Of a stretch of DNA of 64,000 nucleotides, positions 13,246 through 28,200 are shown piece by piece. The notes below the pieces were generated by a model. It made no database searches. It saw only the letters and a list, made by a program, of their open reading frames with translations, and had not been told where the DNA came from. Numbering within the stretch: position 1 is the stretch's first letter; each line of letters starts with the position of its first letter. This DNA comes from Trichopria drosophilae (taxonomy: Eukaryota > Arthropoda > Insecta > Hymenoptera > Diapriidae): assembly GCA_030407085.1 (NCBI GenBank), contig CM059582.1, positions 206,304,001 through 206,368,000 of the forward strand, read 5' to 3'. The translations under genes and the position numbers were made by a program.

Positions 13246-16200
13246 CTGAAAAATGACATACGTCATCCTTATTAAATTATCAGATTCGGTAATAAATTTC
13301 AATTTTATGTAAATATACCGAAGGTCCAGATTACCGATCAATGTACGTACATAATGTAGATGTTAATTATATTTGAAATGTCTTGTATTATAATTTGATT
13401 ACAACTAAGATAATACTTAAGATATAAGGAAAAATCACTTATTTCCGAAAATTCTCAGTCAGTTCTAAATTAATTTCTTTGGTATTTTCTAGGAAACCAT
13501 CTACAGTAATTAGAATCACCCGTACAGAGCCCGAATTGAAAAATGATTTTGATGTTGAAAAATCAATTCATTCATGTTTAATGTACGTTTTTTAGTGAAC
13601 ATTCCGACCTAATCGGAGGAGTACTTAAAATATTATTTTCCAGGTTGCTCTTCAAGATTCCGAAGTTAAAATTGAGTTAACCAACATGAATTCTATTAAT
13701 ACCTCAAAAAAAATTGCCAAAAAAATTTAGAAAAATTTAGTCTTATGCATTTTTTCTGGGCTATCAGAATATTGGGATTCTGAAACTGTGAATAACTTTG
13801 TACACCCGAATTTTTCTTGTCTCCCCTACGCCATTGGAACCATCTCAAAATAACATAGCAGTAACAATTTTTTTTTTTAATTTCTGGATTATGTAAGTCA
13901 GAGCTTATTATTTTTTTTTTAAATTCCTAACATAATTTCTTTGAAATCACCTTGGAGTAAATTGGAATTTTTTAAAATTTTTAAATGATATATTTAGAAA
14001 ATTTGTATTGACATTTTTTAACAATTGTTTTTTTTTTAATTGACCGAAAAATTCTGCAAAAACGTTGGTATATTCTTTTATGATTTCTAAGAATTTTTCT
14101 GTTCTTTGCAATTATTTTTCAAATGTCGAGGGAAAAAATTCTAAGTTATATTTTTTTATATTTTGTTCCTCAAAAACTATCAACTTTTCGAAAAATTGCA
14201 GACAACAAAAAATGCTTAAGAAACTTGGTCAAAGAATATACCAAACCTTTTTTAGAATTTTTCAGCAATTTTAAAAATTTATTACAAAATTTCTGATAAT
14301 GTCATTTAAAAAATTCTAAAAAGTCCAGTACATTTTTAAAAACTTAATCTTAAAGTTGATATGTTTTATCCACCTTTTTCCATTGTTTCAATAGAATCCC
14401 AATATTCTCATAGCTGGAAAAAAATCTTAGGACGAAATATTTCCAAATATTGAGGTTAGTATAGAATTTGACTATAAATTTAGTAATTTCTTGCTCATTA
14501 TTAGTAAAAATCATCACTAAATAGAGTCGCCGACTTTTAGGTCCTGGATTAATAGTTATACATTCAGATTTCGAGAAATCACCGAAATATATGAGCAAAC
14601 ACCTATTCTCCCTTGTTGCAAAAATTCTTTCGTACGAGAGCGTGTTATTTTATTCCCATGGGGTAGGGAGAAAAATAACATTTTGCTCCCTAGGGAGAGA
14701 ATGTGCCCTTTTTCTCCTGTAGTATAGGGAGCAAAACCGCATTTTGCGCTTCGAGTGTAAGAAGCCTATTTTCTAATACCTATTTAACATCATAAAAAAA
14801 AACAATGAAAAAATTGAAATAAGAATGTTGCAAAATTCCATCTACTTCGGTAGAAGATGGAAATAAAAGTAAAATGTATACTTAAAAATGTGAAGAAAAA
14901 ATTATATTTTAAAGATAAAGTAAAATGGATTAATTTCGAAAATTTATTAAAAAAACAATCAATATTTCTTTCTATTTTAAATATACTTTAGTGTAATTAA
15001 ATAATTTCAGTTGACTTACAATAAGAACCCAAGTAAGCATGGCAACAGCATTCGCGTAATCTTGAATATTCGGCGCAATCATCCGCTTGCAGCTTGCACG
15101 CCTCCTGTTCGATTCGACACGTATGCTGAACAAATGGCAGAACTTCTGCAACACAAAACATTAATTTTTATAAATATTAATCAGGATATTTTGTAACAAA
15201 CACAAAACAGTTAAAAATACAAACATATTAAAAATTAGTATGTTTGTCCCATTAAAGGGATTCTAAAATGCTCGGCCTATAAGATAGGAATTTCCACTCA
15301 AAACCGTAAATAAAAAATGAACAGGAGGGATGGATCAAAAATAGCATTACGTAATTTAAACCTTTATTTAATCATAATAATTCAAATTATCTAAATGAAC
15401 AAGAATTAAACAGTAAAACCAAACGAAACAGGAGCATTTTTTATACAGAAGGCGTAAAATGCTGATTTTGAGCTTAGAAATTTTATGTTGACTTTACGTC
15501 CCTAGGGCACTGTAAACAAAGCGTAAAACTCGATTTTATGACTTTAAGGCGAAAATAAGGTCTTATAGCATAAGGCGACTTTCCAGTTACCTATATCTTT
15601 GGGTAATTGGATTTTTCAGATAGATTTTTGTTTCCACCTATTTTTGAAGGACGGGGATCAAAAAATCAAAAAGTAATAATTCGTAGTAACCAAAATATCA
15701 AACATTTAATCTTCCTATACATTTATACCGATACTCAGTCACCTTAATATCAAAATATTCAAATTAAACAAATTACTAAATCGATTTTTCACAATATTAA
15801 ACTGACCAAAATGACAATTGTCATTGTTTTGCGAATTGCAAGTAGTTTTTATTTAATCTACCCCATATTTTTAGTAATTTTATGTTCAAAGGATGTTACA
15901 ATGAAAACTCATTTGCAATTTATTAAAATCATTGTTAGTTGGTTGATAATTAATATGAAAACAAAAGAACAACTTCTGAAAAAGGCAATCTTAAAATAAA
16001 AAATACATTACTAAGGAAACTTTCAGCAATAACCAACGAAACGAAGAATTGACTGAGAAACATTGAAATTTGAATACTTCTGAATCCTTTTTCTTCCTCT
16101 TTGAATAAGTATTGGTAAGCATAGGAAGCATTCAGAAGGTTTCAAAATAGGCATGCCAATACTTCATTCCGGATAGTGAAGTATTGGCTCTGTAAGTTTT

Positions 16201-19200
16201 GTCCGAAATTGTTGAGAAGAAATCAAGAACAAGCTATTCAATAGATTTCTATTGATTCTATTCAAGAGGATTTAGAAAGATTGACAATAGGGAAGTATTC
16301 ACGAAGGTCAACAAATAGAATTAAAAGTTCAACAATGGAATGTATTTCAATCATTCTGAATAATTTTTCGTTTGCTGGGAACTGCACGTTAGAGTACAAT
16401 CGTTTTTGCGGCTGCTGCTTACGAATCTAAATTCAGATTTTGAACATTCAAAATGGCGGATCCAAGATGGCTGACCGAATTGTTTAAAGTTACTTTGTCA
16501 AGATGGTGCAAGTGGTACTTGGTGATCTTTAGGATCACTGATTACGAATATAACTTTCGTACATTGAAATTGTCAATTTCAGACGTTGGTTGACAGAAAA
16601 GTATATAAATTAGAATTTAGTGACCCCGAAAACGTTCATGAACCCGAATTTCATTTCGATAAAATAGAGTTTAATTTACAAGTTTATTTAATGTAAAAGA
16701 ATACTTTAATTTCAACCTTTACTTTCTCGGGATGAAACTCGGGACCTGAAAGTTTTCGGGCTCGCTAAATCCTAACCTAATCTAACCTAACCCAACCTAA
16801 CCTAACATAACCTAACCTAACCTAACCTGAAACTACTGTGTAGTAGATTTTAGCTGGTATCCTTGAAAAGAAAAGGGTATGCAGCAAAATTTGCTAATAC
16901 ATTCCGACCTCCCTAATTGAGAACCTCCGTAATTGATCGAACGATAAAACCTCCGTAATTGATTATGTCGAAAACTCCCTAATTGCAATTTTGGTTCTCT
17001 CACCTAACCTACACGTTACCGGTCGTATATCGTGCGCGCGCATTTCCTCCATCGGCAAAAGTGAGGGGAGTATATCGAATATAGATGCTGGTGGGAGGTG
17101 ATCAATTAAGGAGTTTCAACCTCCCCTCCAGTCCCAGTATATGATCAATTAGGGAGGTCGGACTGTACCTAAGATAATAACTAAAAAATGAAAAATAATT
17201 TAATATCGACTTAATATCGGTTATATTCGGTTTCTTGAATTACTTCCCTACATTTTTCATCCCATTGAATCAAATCTACTCCCAAAAGACCGAAACATAA
17301 CCTATAAAAGCACCAATTTTCAATTTTTGCATTGGAAAACGTGAAAAAATCAATAAAACAAATAAGTGAATTCGAATACAACCCATTATGGACCTTTCCA
17401 TTTTTTCATTTGTATCCTTCCTTCATAAAGACGACAAATAAAGTTTAAATCGATATTTCAGTATTGAAAATTTTAAATTTTCAATTCTATTGATTCTTTT
17501 TGGTTTGCTGGGACACTTTTAGAATAGACACAATGTATTTATTGTGCATGTAAGTGGACGAAAGGGAAAGGTCATTATTATAAGATGAATCGAAGTATCA
17601 GACCGTTTACAATTAATTTCTTTCTTATGACCGGATATCGATATTTTCGGTAAAAGGGATCGTACCTGCTTGTCTGGAAGGTAAGAAGTGCAATAATGGC
17701 TTTAGTAAACAGCCAATCCCTGCATCGAGATATCGAAACTTCCGGCAGGATATCAATTCCGAGTACTAAAACCGACACTGTCAACATGCACTCTGCAATT
17801 TGTGTCCAGTAGCGAAGGTACAATTTATCGCAGAAATCCATTCCTTCCTATAATACCACTTATTCTAGCGGTCATTTTACCTGATAACCTGGTTTCTGTA
17901 AACTAAGGCTTGAAATTTTATCACCGCTCTTTAGTCGTTCTTTATCACACTTTAACGACGAACGTAAAGGGAAATAATTGATGCAAATTATTTAACGTCG
18001 ATGAAAAATAGAACACTATTAAGTGCAGTTTGTATAGTTTTTCATTTCACTTTTTAAAATGTATTTATTTTCTTGCATTTCTTAGAGTATCTTAAAAATT
18101 AAGTTAATATGTAATGTAATTAACATTATAAAAAAGTTCAAGAAGCTAATTTTCGGATAGTTAGACAATGTGTTGTTTTTTTGTTATGTTACCATTAATT
18201 TGTTGATTTTCTGCAACTTCTGGTATCTTTTACATTTCTTGTTTGCTTCTTTTCTTTATTTTCTTCCTTATTTTTATTTGTTTCTTTTTTTGTTTTTTTT
18301 TTATTTTTTCCTTTTTTTGTTTCTTCTTTTATTTGTTCCATTTTTTTTGTTCCTTTTTTTGTTTGTTCCTATTTTTGTTTGTTCCTTTTTTTCTTTGTTC
18401 ATTTTTTTTTGTTTGTTCATTTTTTTTGTTTGTTCCTTTTTTCAGGTAAATTTGGTTGTAGGATTTTTATTTCGTTTTTATTTCTTGTAAATCGTTTTGT
18501 CGCTATTTATTATTTTTTTATTTCTTTTTGTAGTTTGTTCATTAATTAGTCCACTAGTACTAACATTTTTTTATGAACTACAAATGTTGTTATCTTTCTT
18601 GTGAAATTTTCATAATATATAAATTTATGATCAAATATTACAAATTTTTTTTCTTATTACTTTAATCTTTCTTATCCAAAACATTTCTTTATAACTGAGA
18701 CTTTCGGTCAATTTTTGGTCAATCGTCAAATAACTTTTATACGCTTTCATATAAATGTCCATATCATCTTTCTATTTCTAACAAAAACTGCAATACCTGA
18801 TGATGTTTGGCATTCTTCAAAATGCTGAAAGAAATCTCTTACATATTAGACGTTTTATTAATCGATTTGTATTTTATGATGATCTTCTACCCGTACAATA
18901 TTAAAGTATAATAATAATAAATGTTTATATATAAAAATGTACAATCTTCCACGAAATGAAGACTATTACGAATATGTCTATTTTATGAGCAATCATATTT
19001 TATAGACTGAAGTATCTCGTAAACAGTGAACCCATCAAGGCATTGCTGCTGAAGGATTACTTTATTAGTGTCATGGTAGTACCTTATATAATTTATTAAT
19101 ATTAATTTGTGTTTCCATTTTTGCATTGTTATATAACAAAGGACAGTAAAGTTTTCTTCTACATCCAGTGTTTTTTTTATTAGTTTACCTATTAACGCCG

Positions 19201-22200
19201 AAAAATCCAGAAATTCTACTTGAAGTTTTGTAAGCATACAAATTAGACAAATGTTGATATTTTTTCAAACCAGTTTTTCCAGACGTTTTTGGGCCCCTCC
19301 TTTTGATTTTTCAGTTAACCAGTTTCATCCTAAAACGACAAAATTTGTCACCGGTTTTCATCCTCCATTGGATATCTTTGAGATATTGTTATAAAATAAA
19401 AGTTTCCTAAAGTTTTTGGGTCTGGTCTTTTCGAATCTGAAATCCTTTTTTCCGTACCTCGTTCCATTTTTCACATATGACTACTTAAACAGAAAAAACG
19501 TGGATAAACTGCAATTTTTATTGCGAAGGAGTTCCTGGATCGAGTTTTACTTAAAGTTAGTCAATATTACGATTTAAATTACAAAATGGCGTTATTGATA
19601 CGAAATTTTTTGGTTATTTGCGATTTATTAAAATATTTCTTATATCTTATGGTGTATTTTGATGAATACGTAGATTGTTTTTGAGGTGTGATTGAATACA
19701 AATCCGTTATTAAATTTTGGAAATTCAAAATGGCGGATGATTGTCATTAAGTATGACAAAATCGTTTTAACTCGTTCCCAAGTCCCAAATGTGCACAATT
19801 TGCACACGGATTTCAGCATCGTTTTATTTATAGCATAAAAATTAAAAAAAAAATGGAAACATCTATATTCGACTAGTTTTGAAGTCGCTCTTTCAATTGG
19901 CGCCACTGAAATTTTCGAGAAATGACGTTTCTCGTTTCACAAAAATATTAAAAAAAAAGCGATTTTTTAGCCACAATTTTTTTGAAATGAATTTTTAACT
20001 ATGATACCCGTTTCAGATTACCTTTTAACCTATAAGAAACGTGTTCACGATTTTTTTACTTCAAAATTATACATTCACATATTTTGATTTATTTTATTTT
20101 TCACTTCAAATTGGCGGCTGAACGTTGAAAGTTTTTGAAATTGATGAAATTGATATTACTTCAGATCTGCTCGGTTTTCTTTGTAGTAAAATCGTACAAA
20201 TAAGTTATTACGAGTTTTGCATGATCTGTTTTGATTTGTGGAAGCAGTAATATCCCATAAAATCCAATTGCCATGTGCTCAGTAGAAATATGTGTATTTC
20301 AAGTTCTATTACAACCAAAATTGGTGCGAAATGGTGCCAATTAATAATCTATGGGATATTACTGCTTCCGTAAATCAAAATAGGTCACAAAAAACTCGTA
20401 ACAACTTATTTGTATAATTGTACTACAAAGACAACCTAACAGAGTGGAAATAATAACAATTTCTTCAATTTCAACAATTTTCCACGTTCAGGCGCCACGT
20501 TTCCACGTTCTATTTTGAAATGAAAAATAAAATAAATCAAAATATGTGAGTGTATAATTTTGAAGTAAAAAAATCGGGAACACGTTTCTAATGGGTTAGA
20601 AGGTGATCTGAAACAAGTATCATAGTTAAAAATGCATATAAAAAAAATTGTGGCTAAAAAATCGTGTTTTTTGTAAATATTTTTGTGACAAAAGGTGGTA
20701 AACGTCATTTTTTCGAAAATTTCAGTAGCGCCAATCGAAAGAGCGACTTCAAAACTAGTCGGGTATAGATGTTTCCATTTTTTTAACATTTTTATTGTAT
20801 AACTAAAACGATGCTGAAATCCGTGTGCAAATTATGAGCATTTGGGACTTAAAATGTTAAATGAATCCTCGTTCTTTTATATTTTTTATTCCAACGTCAG
20901 AAAAACAGACAAATATATTAGGGAATGTAATTATAATAAACTATTAAATGTAATAATAATATATTAATAATTTTAATAATTTTATAAAAATATACTGGAA
21001 TTTTTTAATTGTCGAAAAAATTATGAGCGAGCCGGGAATCGAACTCATTCACACTCACGCGAGTTTCTTCTTATAAGACTTTAATATTTATAGATTTTAT
21101 ATTAATAAAAATATTATCACCAATAATAAATCATAAAACTGAAAAATAATTGAAAAAATGCAAAAAAATGTTGGCAACCACCACAATGTCTTGTTACAAG
21201 AATACCAACGTTTAATAGATAATAAAATAGTGTTGTGCCGTACATGTGAAAACAGCATTGTATACAATTAATTTCGAATGCAGCTGAAGCAAGTGCATTT
21301 TTCTAAAAATGTTGAATGAATGAGTCGATCGATCGAAATTAGAGTCTCTTGTATTCCACGCAAATCCACTCGTGCGTGCGGCGATGCAATTTTATTTATC
21401 ACCGGCAAGTATGTGTCTCACGTGCGAACTATGCGAATATCGCGTATACGTGGTGTCTCTTCAATTCTTTAACTGCTCCCGACAATTGTTTTAAGTGGAA
21501 AATAAAAAATTTATTATATATTTAACTTAATTATACGTTTAAAGGCAGTTTGAAGTAGAATCCTAAGCGTACTTCCAAAATTTTTTCATAAAAGTCACTG
21601 AATTAAAATTTAAAAATTTGTTTAAACGCATAGTAAATTTTTACAAAATTAGTAATATATCAACTTGCAATTAAATTTAACTTAACTGAAAAATCTTTCA
21701 TTCTACGTCAACTGGACTAATTTTTCGTCTTTCGAATTTCAATGGAGGACCAAAATATCTCAAGAAACTTTTTTTTACATTTTATATTAATTTAAGGTCG
21801 TTTATACCAAATTTTATGTAGTGAATTCGTATTGTCCAAAGAAAGATAGTGCTTTGTTTGCCAAGAAATTTCTGTTTTCCCTACTTTTTAATAAACTCCA
21901 ATAAAAGACATTTTCGGACATTTGTTATGGGCCATCCAGTTGGTGCAATAAAAAAAAACGAAACTCTTTTCTCAGGTCGTGATTACTTATTTTGATCCAA
22001 ATACAAAATGTAAAGAAAAACAAAAATTTTTAAAGATATTTTGAACCGCCATTTTAAAATAAAATTTAAAAATAACAATTCTGAAAAATTAACAGTGAAA
22101 GTTGACATACCAAAATTTAAACCAAATTGCATTGAAAAAAGAAACATTAAATTTTTATGTCAATCATTTAAGTTGCCAAAGACAAGTTTTTTAAAAGAAT

Positions 22201-25200
22201 TATTTTTGCTACGATAACTATTTTATTATATCAGTTAAAGGCATCGGCTGCTAGAAGAAACGAAAAATCTCTTAATAATTTGTCATAATTCAACCAAAAT
22301 TACAAATAAAATATTAAATTCGTTTTTTTAAATCATGAAGTTGTACAAAAATTGGTTTTGTTTCAAAAAGATATAAGATTATCTAACTATTGTATAAGAC
22401 TAGCCATTCTAGTGGACTTGCAAAATGCAGAAATGCATTTAAGGCCACCCGGTAGATATACCATCTTGCAATACTTCCGACAAGCGTGCATTTGAAATTC
22501 AGGGGAGACACCGTCGTGTGCTACTTGAATGATAGTTTCCTCAAAGGGTGATTGCCTCTTTATTTTGTTGGGGTGGTCAAGATGCCGTTATTTTATGGAT
22601 ATCTTTAAGTTTGTGTACATTACTTTAAAAATTTTACATGACTTTAATTTTTCTAAATTGTGATTATTAACAATTATAAATGACTTACTCATGGGCAAAA
22701 ATTGTTAATTAGTGAAATACTAAATACTAATTGACATTTCTTATTGTAAAACATATTTATTAATGCTGATGTATGTTATTATAATATTAAAGAACTGCTC
22801 GGATATTTTTAATTTTAATAGATTCCATATGATAATCTACTAAAACAAAATTTTACAAATTACATCTACCGAAACTGATTTTGTCATTGAGAAGCTAAAT
22901 ACCCAGTCGAAAGTATTTTTTACTCTATTATCACGTCGCATTTTCAAGAAAAGTGCGGATAAATATACCAAAATTCTTTGGATGGGTTAATAAAGGATTA
23001 TTGTACGACAAAATGGTATAAAAGTAGTATAAAAGTGGTTTATGTGATAAACGACAATAAAATTGTAGTATAAAATACGTTTATTGATGACGTTTTAAAT
23101 ACGTATATGTTTATTAAACGTTTATTAAACGTATAATTATAGTTTATGAATTACAATATTATATTTTACGTATGGAAAACGCATATAAATCGTTGAATTT
23201 CCAAGTTTAATAAACGTATTTGAAAAACGTGTATAATCTGCGAAAATATAACCGATTAAAAACGATTTTACACTACGTTTATTATCAGAGAATGTTATAT
23301 GTTTATAAAACGTATAACATATGCCATCTTTATTATTAAAATATTGAATCTATTATTATTATTTCCCGTCCGAGAATATAATACACAACGTTTATTAAAT
23401 GTTTAAAAATAACGTGCGAAACATCCATTTGAGTTTACTTTTTCGATTGAGTTCACCGTAGAGAACAAAAACTACCATTATTTTTTTTATAACAAAAATT
23501 TTGTTCAATTTCATAACGTTTTAGCACAGATCAAACTTGTTGGAGTATTTTTCAATTTGCATTGCCTCAAAACGATTTTTCAAAAAACAGCCGCCATTTT
23601 GTACATTTTTATAACTTTGTAAAATTTAAATATTGCAATAAAAGAATATATTAAACTATACAAAACTAATAAAGCAGAATATTAAAATGTTGATTTTTAA
23701 GGAAACTACAGATGCCGTAACAATATTTTTGTCGCTGAAGTCTACAAAGTGCAATTTTGCGCCCCCGTTTTAACCGTAACGCTACATTTTGCGCCCTGGG
23801 GACGAAACATACTATTACCGACTATTTCGCACAAAAATAAATTACTCTGAAATTGTTGACTTATTATCATTAATATACTAATCGAATTGCTTCAAAGGAA
23901 TCCGTGAACTTCTTTAAACAAGATTGTTTTAAGACGATTTTAAAATATATTTTCTACTTATTCAGTGAGTGCGATTTGCTTATTACAAATTAAAATTAAT
24001 GTAAAATAGTTTGAAAAACTTGACTATTATTTACATTTGACACTAAAATTAACCTATTAACTGCACATTTTCTTTGAGTTTCGATCCCCCAAAACAGTAA
24101 TTTTCATCCGACACTAAATGTTATTTATATAGAAATGTCATGAGGATTGTATTATACAGTAGAGTCCCGGTATATTTACCCACTTGGTCCCTCGTTCTCC
24201 TCTCTCGTGTTGTTATATTTACCAAAAGCAGAGGAGTGACGTCGTAGCAGGCCCTTTCTGAGGCCCTAGCCCGCAAGGTGGGGAAAGAAGAGCGCGGCAA
24301 CAGGTAAATATAACGAGAAGGAACCAGACAAATATGATGGCATGTAAATATAACGAGACGCAATTATACCGGAACTCTACTGTATACAATTATAATTTTT
24401 TTGATCCTATAGACATTCATTTATGATTATGAGTTTGCCGAATGGCTGACATAATATTCGAATAAATAGCGATGACATTGTGTGACGCCACTAATGAATG
24501 GGAGTACCGGTAAGGAATAACGTTATGCATGACATACACCGATTTGTCGGTGTCTTTGATTTGATAAACTCGTGCAAGAATTTTTAATAGTAATATTTCA
24601 CAATAAAAATATTTCCGACGCATTATGCAAGTGCACCACTATTGAATATGCACAACTAGTGATCTATATTTGTGTTAATTAGTTTTTACTATCCTCGCCA
24701 TGCATGAATTGGTCTCTTGTTATCTACGTGGTTTTTGCGCGTTAAATCATCAAAGGCCTGCGTTCACTCCCATATTCCGTTACGATATTTTTATATTGTA
24801 TACCCAACAAATATTGAAGAAAAAGCATTTTAATCTTTTTTACATCTTACGGCAATGTTATTAAAGCATTTAAATATAAAAATATATGATTTTTTGTAGA
24901 ACTTGTTTTAGTGCACTATCTATTCAATAATGTGCCAATTATTAGTAATAAAACACGATATTGTGGACAAAATGGATATAGGAAAGAAATTTTAATATGT
25001 GAAAAATGTGGCTGTAAACATTAGTATTTGTGTAAATTTTACTATAATTGCATGGAATTTTTAGAATACCGACAATAATTATTACAAAAATTTGAGTAAA
25101 TTAAACAAGACGTCACGTTTTTTAAAAAGGAATGTCTGTCCCTAAACTGTCAACTAAATTGACTACAATTTCGCAAACAATTTTTTATTTCCGGATTGCA

Positions 25201-28200
25201 AAACGCATAAATTTCCTAGTAATTTTTCTTATACATATGATAATTTTCAACCATGATAATATAAGAAAATCATGAATTCTTCACAATCCCATTGATATTC
25301 CTGTATAACCGATAAATTCGATATTTAAACTGTTTCTTCGAGAACTAGGTGGCGCTCAAATGCAAAAGCGATTTAGCCTACAGTTTCATTGAAGTAACCA
25401 CCTGGAATCTCGATATTCTTTACGAATTTTCTCGACGAATTTCAGAGACGATGTCAATAACAATCAGTACGACATATAAGCCAATCATGGTCGATTTTAT
25501 TTTCGATTTTGTACGCCGCCTAGCGGACCCCTCAGGAATATGTACACTATAAGAAATGTCCGAGGCAAACGTCCGAAACGTGTAACGGAAGTTTTAAGCA
25601 GTTATCATTACTGAACATTTTGATTCGTTTAGTAATTTCCAGCAGCAAATTTTCCCAATACTTTTGTATCGAAATTTGTTTGCAGTGTATGAATATGAAC
25701 AGCGAAGTGATACTTAATTGATTCTCCTCTTATATTATATAAAATACATTTTAATCTAAAGCATTTGTCAACATTTAAGAATAAAAATTGTATTGTGCCC
25801 AAAAAGTTATTGATGTTTTTAAAAGTATATTGACTACTTGAGAAGTGTCTACATACAATAAGAAAAATGTAAAATGCCACAAATCGACAGTAAATCTAAT
25901 AAAATACTTTTCTCATACTCTGAACGCCAAATGCTATTTGCGTTATGCTCTATATTGCGGGAGCAAAATAGCGCATTCTCTCCCTAGGAAGCAAAATGAA
26001 TTTAACCGGGAGCAAAATAAGTTCCTCTATCTCTATTCCCAAAATACTATTTTGCTCCCTATATCGCGGGAGCAAAATAGCACGCTCTTGTATGAGATAT
26101 GTGCAAAAAGGAGAACATGTGCAAAACAAACTCTCCCTCGTCGGCAAACACATGTTTTGCTCCCTAGTTGCACAAGGTTCTATTATTGATGACAAACAAT
26201 TTCGCTAAAGCCTGATAAGTAACAAATGAAATTACTTTCTAAATAGACATTTTAATTATTTATAGCTCATTTTAATTTCAAATTATTTATAAATCGATAC
26301 AATTTAACAAATTATATTTTTCTCTATATTCCTAACTTGCAAAAAAATGATCAGTTTACTAATAATAATACTTGACATTAGATGCACATTGTATATATCT
26401 ACACAAAGGCAGACAAAAAGTATAAAAATAATTGTACGTAAATTTTATGATACTTTTAAGTGTGTTTTAATAGAAATGCCCTTGTTTTTCTGGGTACTTA
26501 TGAATCAATCGACACCTCGTTCAATATCAGCATAAGAAATCTAGGTCCACGTAAGACCTTGTAGAAACTTAAGGAAAATAAACAAATTGCACTAAGACGG
26601 AATGTTTTTCAAATGTTTTTTATAGAAAACATTTAAAATAGTAATATTTGCTTCACAACATGACGGATTATCTCTTGTATACAACTTAAAAATTGAATCT
26701 GAACTTTAAATTGGTAATACTAACCGTTGTAACCAGCATCACAGCAACAATGATCCTTTACGACACTTCCGTCAGAACAATATGTCATCTCTTCTTGCGT
26801 ACACGGTTTACAACCAGGAATGGGACCTGAAAATCAAAACATTTATAATTTTTCAAAAATAAACAAAGAATGTGCAAGCTTACTCTACAATTTTTCTAAT
26901 TTGAAAGCTATCTCGGAAAAATTTCGGAAATCTCGAAATTTAGGTTGCGGGTCAAAAACCTAACAAACAAAAAACCCTACAGGTCAAAAAAACTGACAGT
27001 TCAAAAACCTATAGTTACAAAGCCGACACATGAAAAAATAGATACATTGACAAGCGGACAGTCATTTTTTGAAGTGTCGGACTTTTTAACTGTCGGCTTT
27101 TCGATTGTCGATTTTTTTACCTTCGCCTTTTTGATCTGCACCATATTTTGTTATGTATCGGTTTTTTGACAATCGCCTACCCGACCGACTGCCTTTCAAC
27201 CGTCTGCTGTATGATTGTCGGTTTTTTGACCCGTTATCTTTTTGATTTGTCGGTTTTTCAACACGCACCCGAAATTTTATTATGAGTTTATGTAAATTAA
27301 ATGTTGATATTTGAAACTAGTATCAGTATCTTTTATGTAATAAATTATCTATTTTTTTAAATAAAAATAAACTTTCACTTATCGTCTAAAAGTTATTATT
27401 AAATTTCACTTTGTTAGTATATAGGTAATTTTTCCTTAGTCAAGTCATATAACTCTTCGGCGAATCAGAATTATTTTAATTGTCACAATAGTTTTAAGGT
27501 CTTGAAATAAATGATGCCAATTTCAGAGAGGCTACGTAGATTTTTTATTAGGAAAGCGTACCACAAGCAGTAAAAAGGTCCTGGGTTCAAGCCCCGGAAC
27601 ATCGATATTGGTTCCTATTTTGTATTTTAAAAAATGAATCGTCAAAAATACTAAAAAATAAATGAAAATGAATGAAAATGATTCCCAAAAAGTCGTAAAA
27701 ATTCTACATCGTTACCATCAGTATCAACACATAAATTTGTTCAAATATGCTTCCAAACAATTGTTCTGAATCAACTAAAAATTTATTATAATTACTTAAT
27801 ACAAAATTATAAATTTAAAATTTTTTAGGATTTATATTATTTTTTATTTAAAAAACAAATTTCATCGACAGGACTCGAACTCGGGATTATGAGGCATTAA
27901 CGGCATATTGTTAAATGTATGTCTGTTTGACCGTTAGGTGTTAATTCGAAATAATGTTCTTTTACCATTCATGTATTTACTTGATACATACATCATTACT
28001 TGATACCGCATTTTTTTTTAGAAATTAATTTACAAATTTCGTGTATACTTGTAAACATTCAATGTAGATGAACTGTCTCATTCTATGTAAACAAATTATA
28101 CAAGTTTTTTCTTACGTATTTTAGGGCGTGGAATACGAATATAATAATAAAAATTGACGGGCGTCCACATTTTACCCGCCATATTGGAAAAAAATGGCGA

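Larger units (their letters stand above)
13246..15019 (-). other. Intron 3 (1.8 kb)
   Basis: Most of this intron is repeat: a half-copy of the 12.45-kb palindromic MITE (13431-13630), a copy of the dispersed repeat also seen at 61 kb (13640-14300), and a GGGAGCAAAATA-type piece (14605-14752). Confidence 0.7.
15146..26724 (-). other. Intron 2 (11.6 kb), transposon-filled
   Basis: It contains a CCCAGCAAA-ended repeat, the TTAGG run, a TA-flanked MITE, a T-rich tract, the 1.07-kb palindrome, a pogo-like MITE and GGGAGCAAAATA repeats, listed separately. Exons 2 and 3 join in frame across it, so no intervening coding exon is needed. Confidence 0.7.

Noticed and set aside
13065..13256. 63-codon plus-strand ORF over exon 4
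   Set aside because: It is antisense to the terminal exon, whose minus frame joins exon 3 and ends in a GPI-type tail.
14972..15154. 60-codon minus-strand ORF over exon 3
   Set aside because: It is a different frame from the spliced CDS; the CCC frame fits the splice phases and the cysteine pattern.
16771..16828. A chromosome end
   Set aside because: The TTAGG run is short and degenerate and is embedded in an intron with gene sequence on both sides.
18170..18490. 106-codon Phe/Leu-rich ORF resembling a membrane protein
   Set aside because: It is the translation of a T-rich low-complexity tract with no start context, splice partner or variation in composition.
25950..26208. ORFs on both strands at about 26 kb with Arg-Glu-Gln-Asn-Ser repeats
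   Set aside because: Produced by the GGGAGCAAAATA repeats, open in both directions.
26945..27268. ORFs in the foldback copies (also 42616-42900 and 55190-55517)
   Set aside because: They arise from short tandem units in the arms; no domain and no conserved frame between copies.
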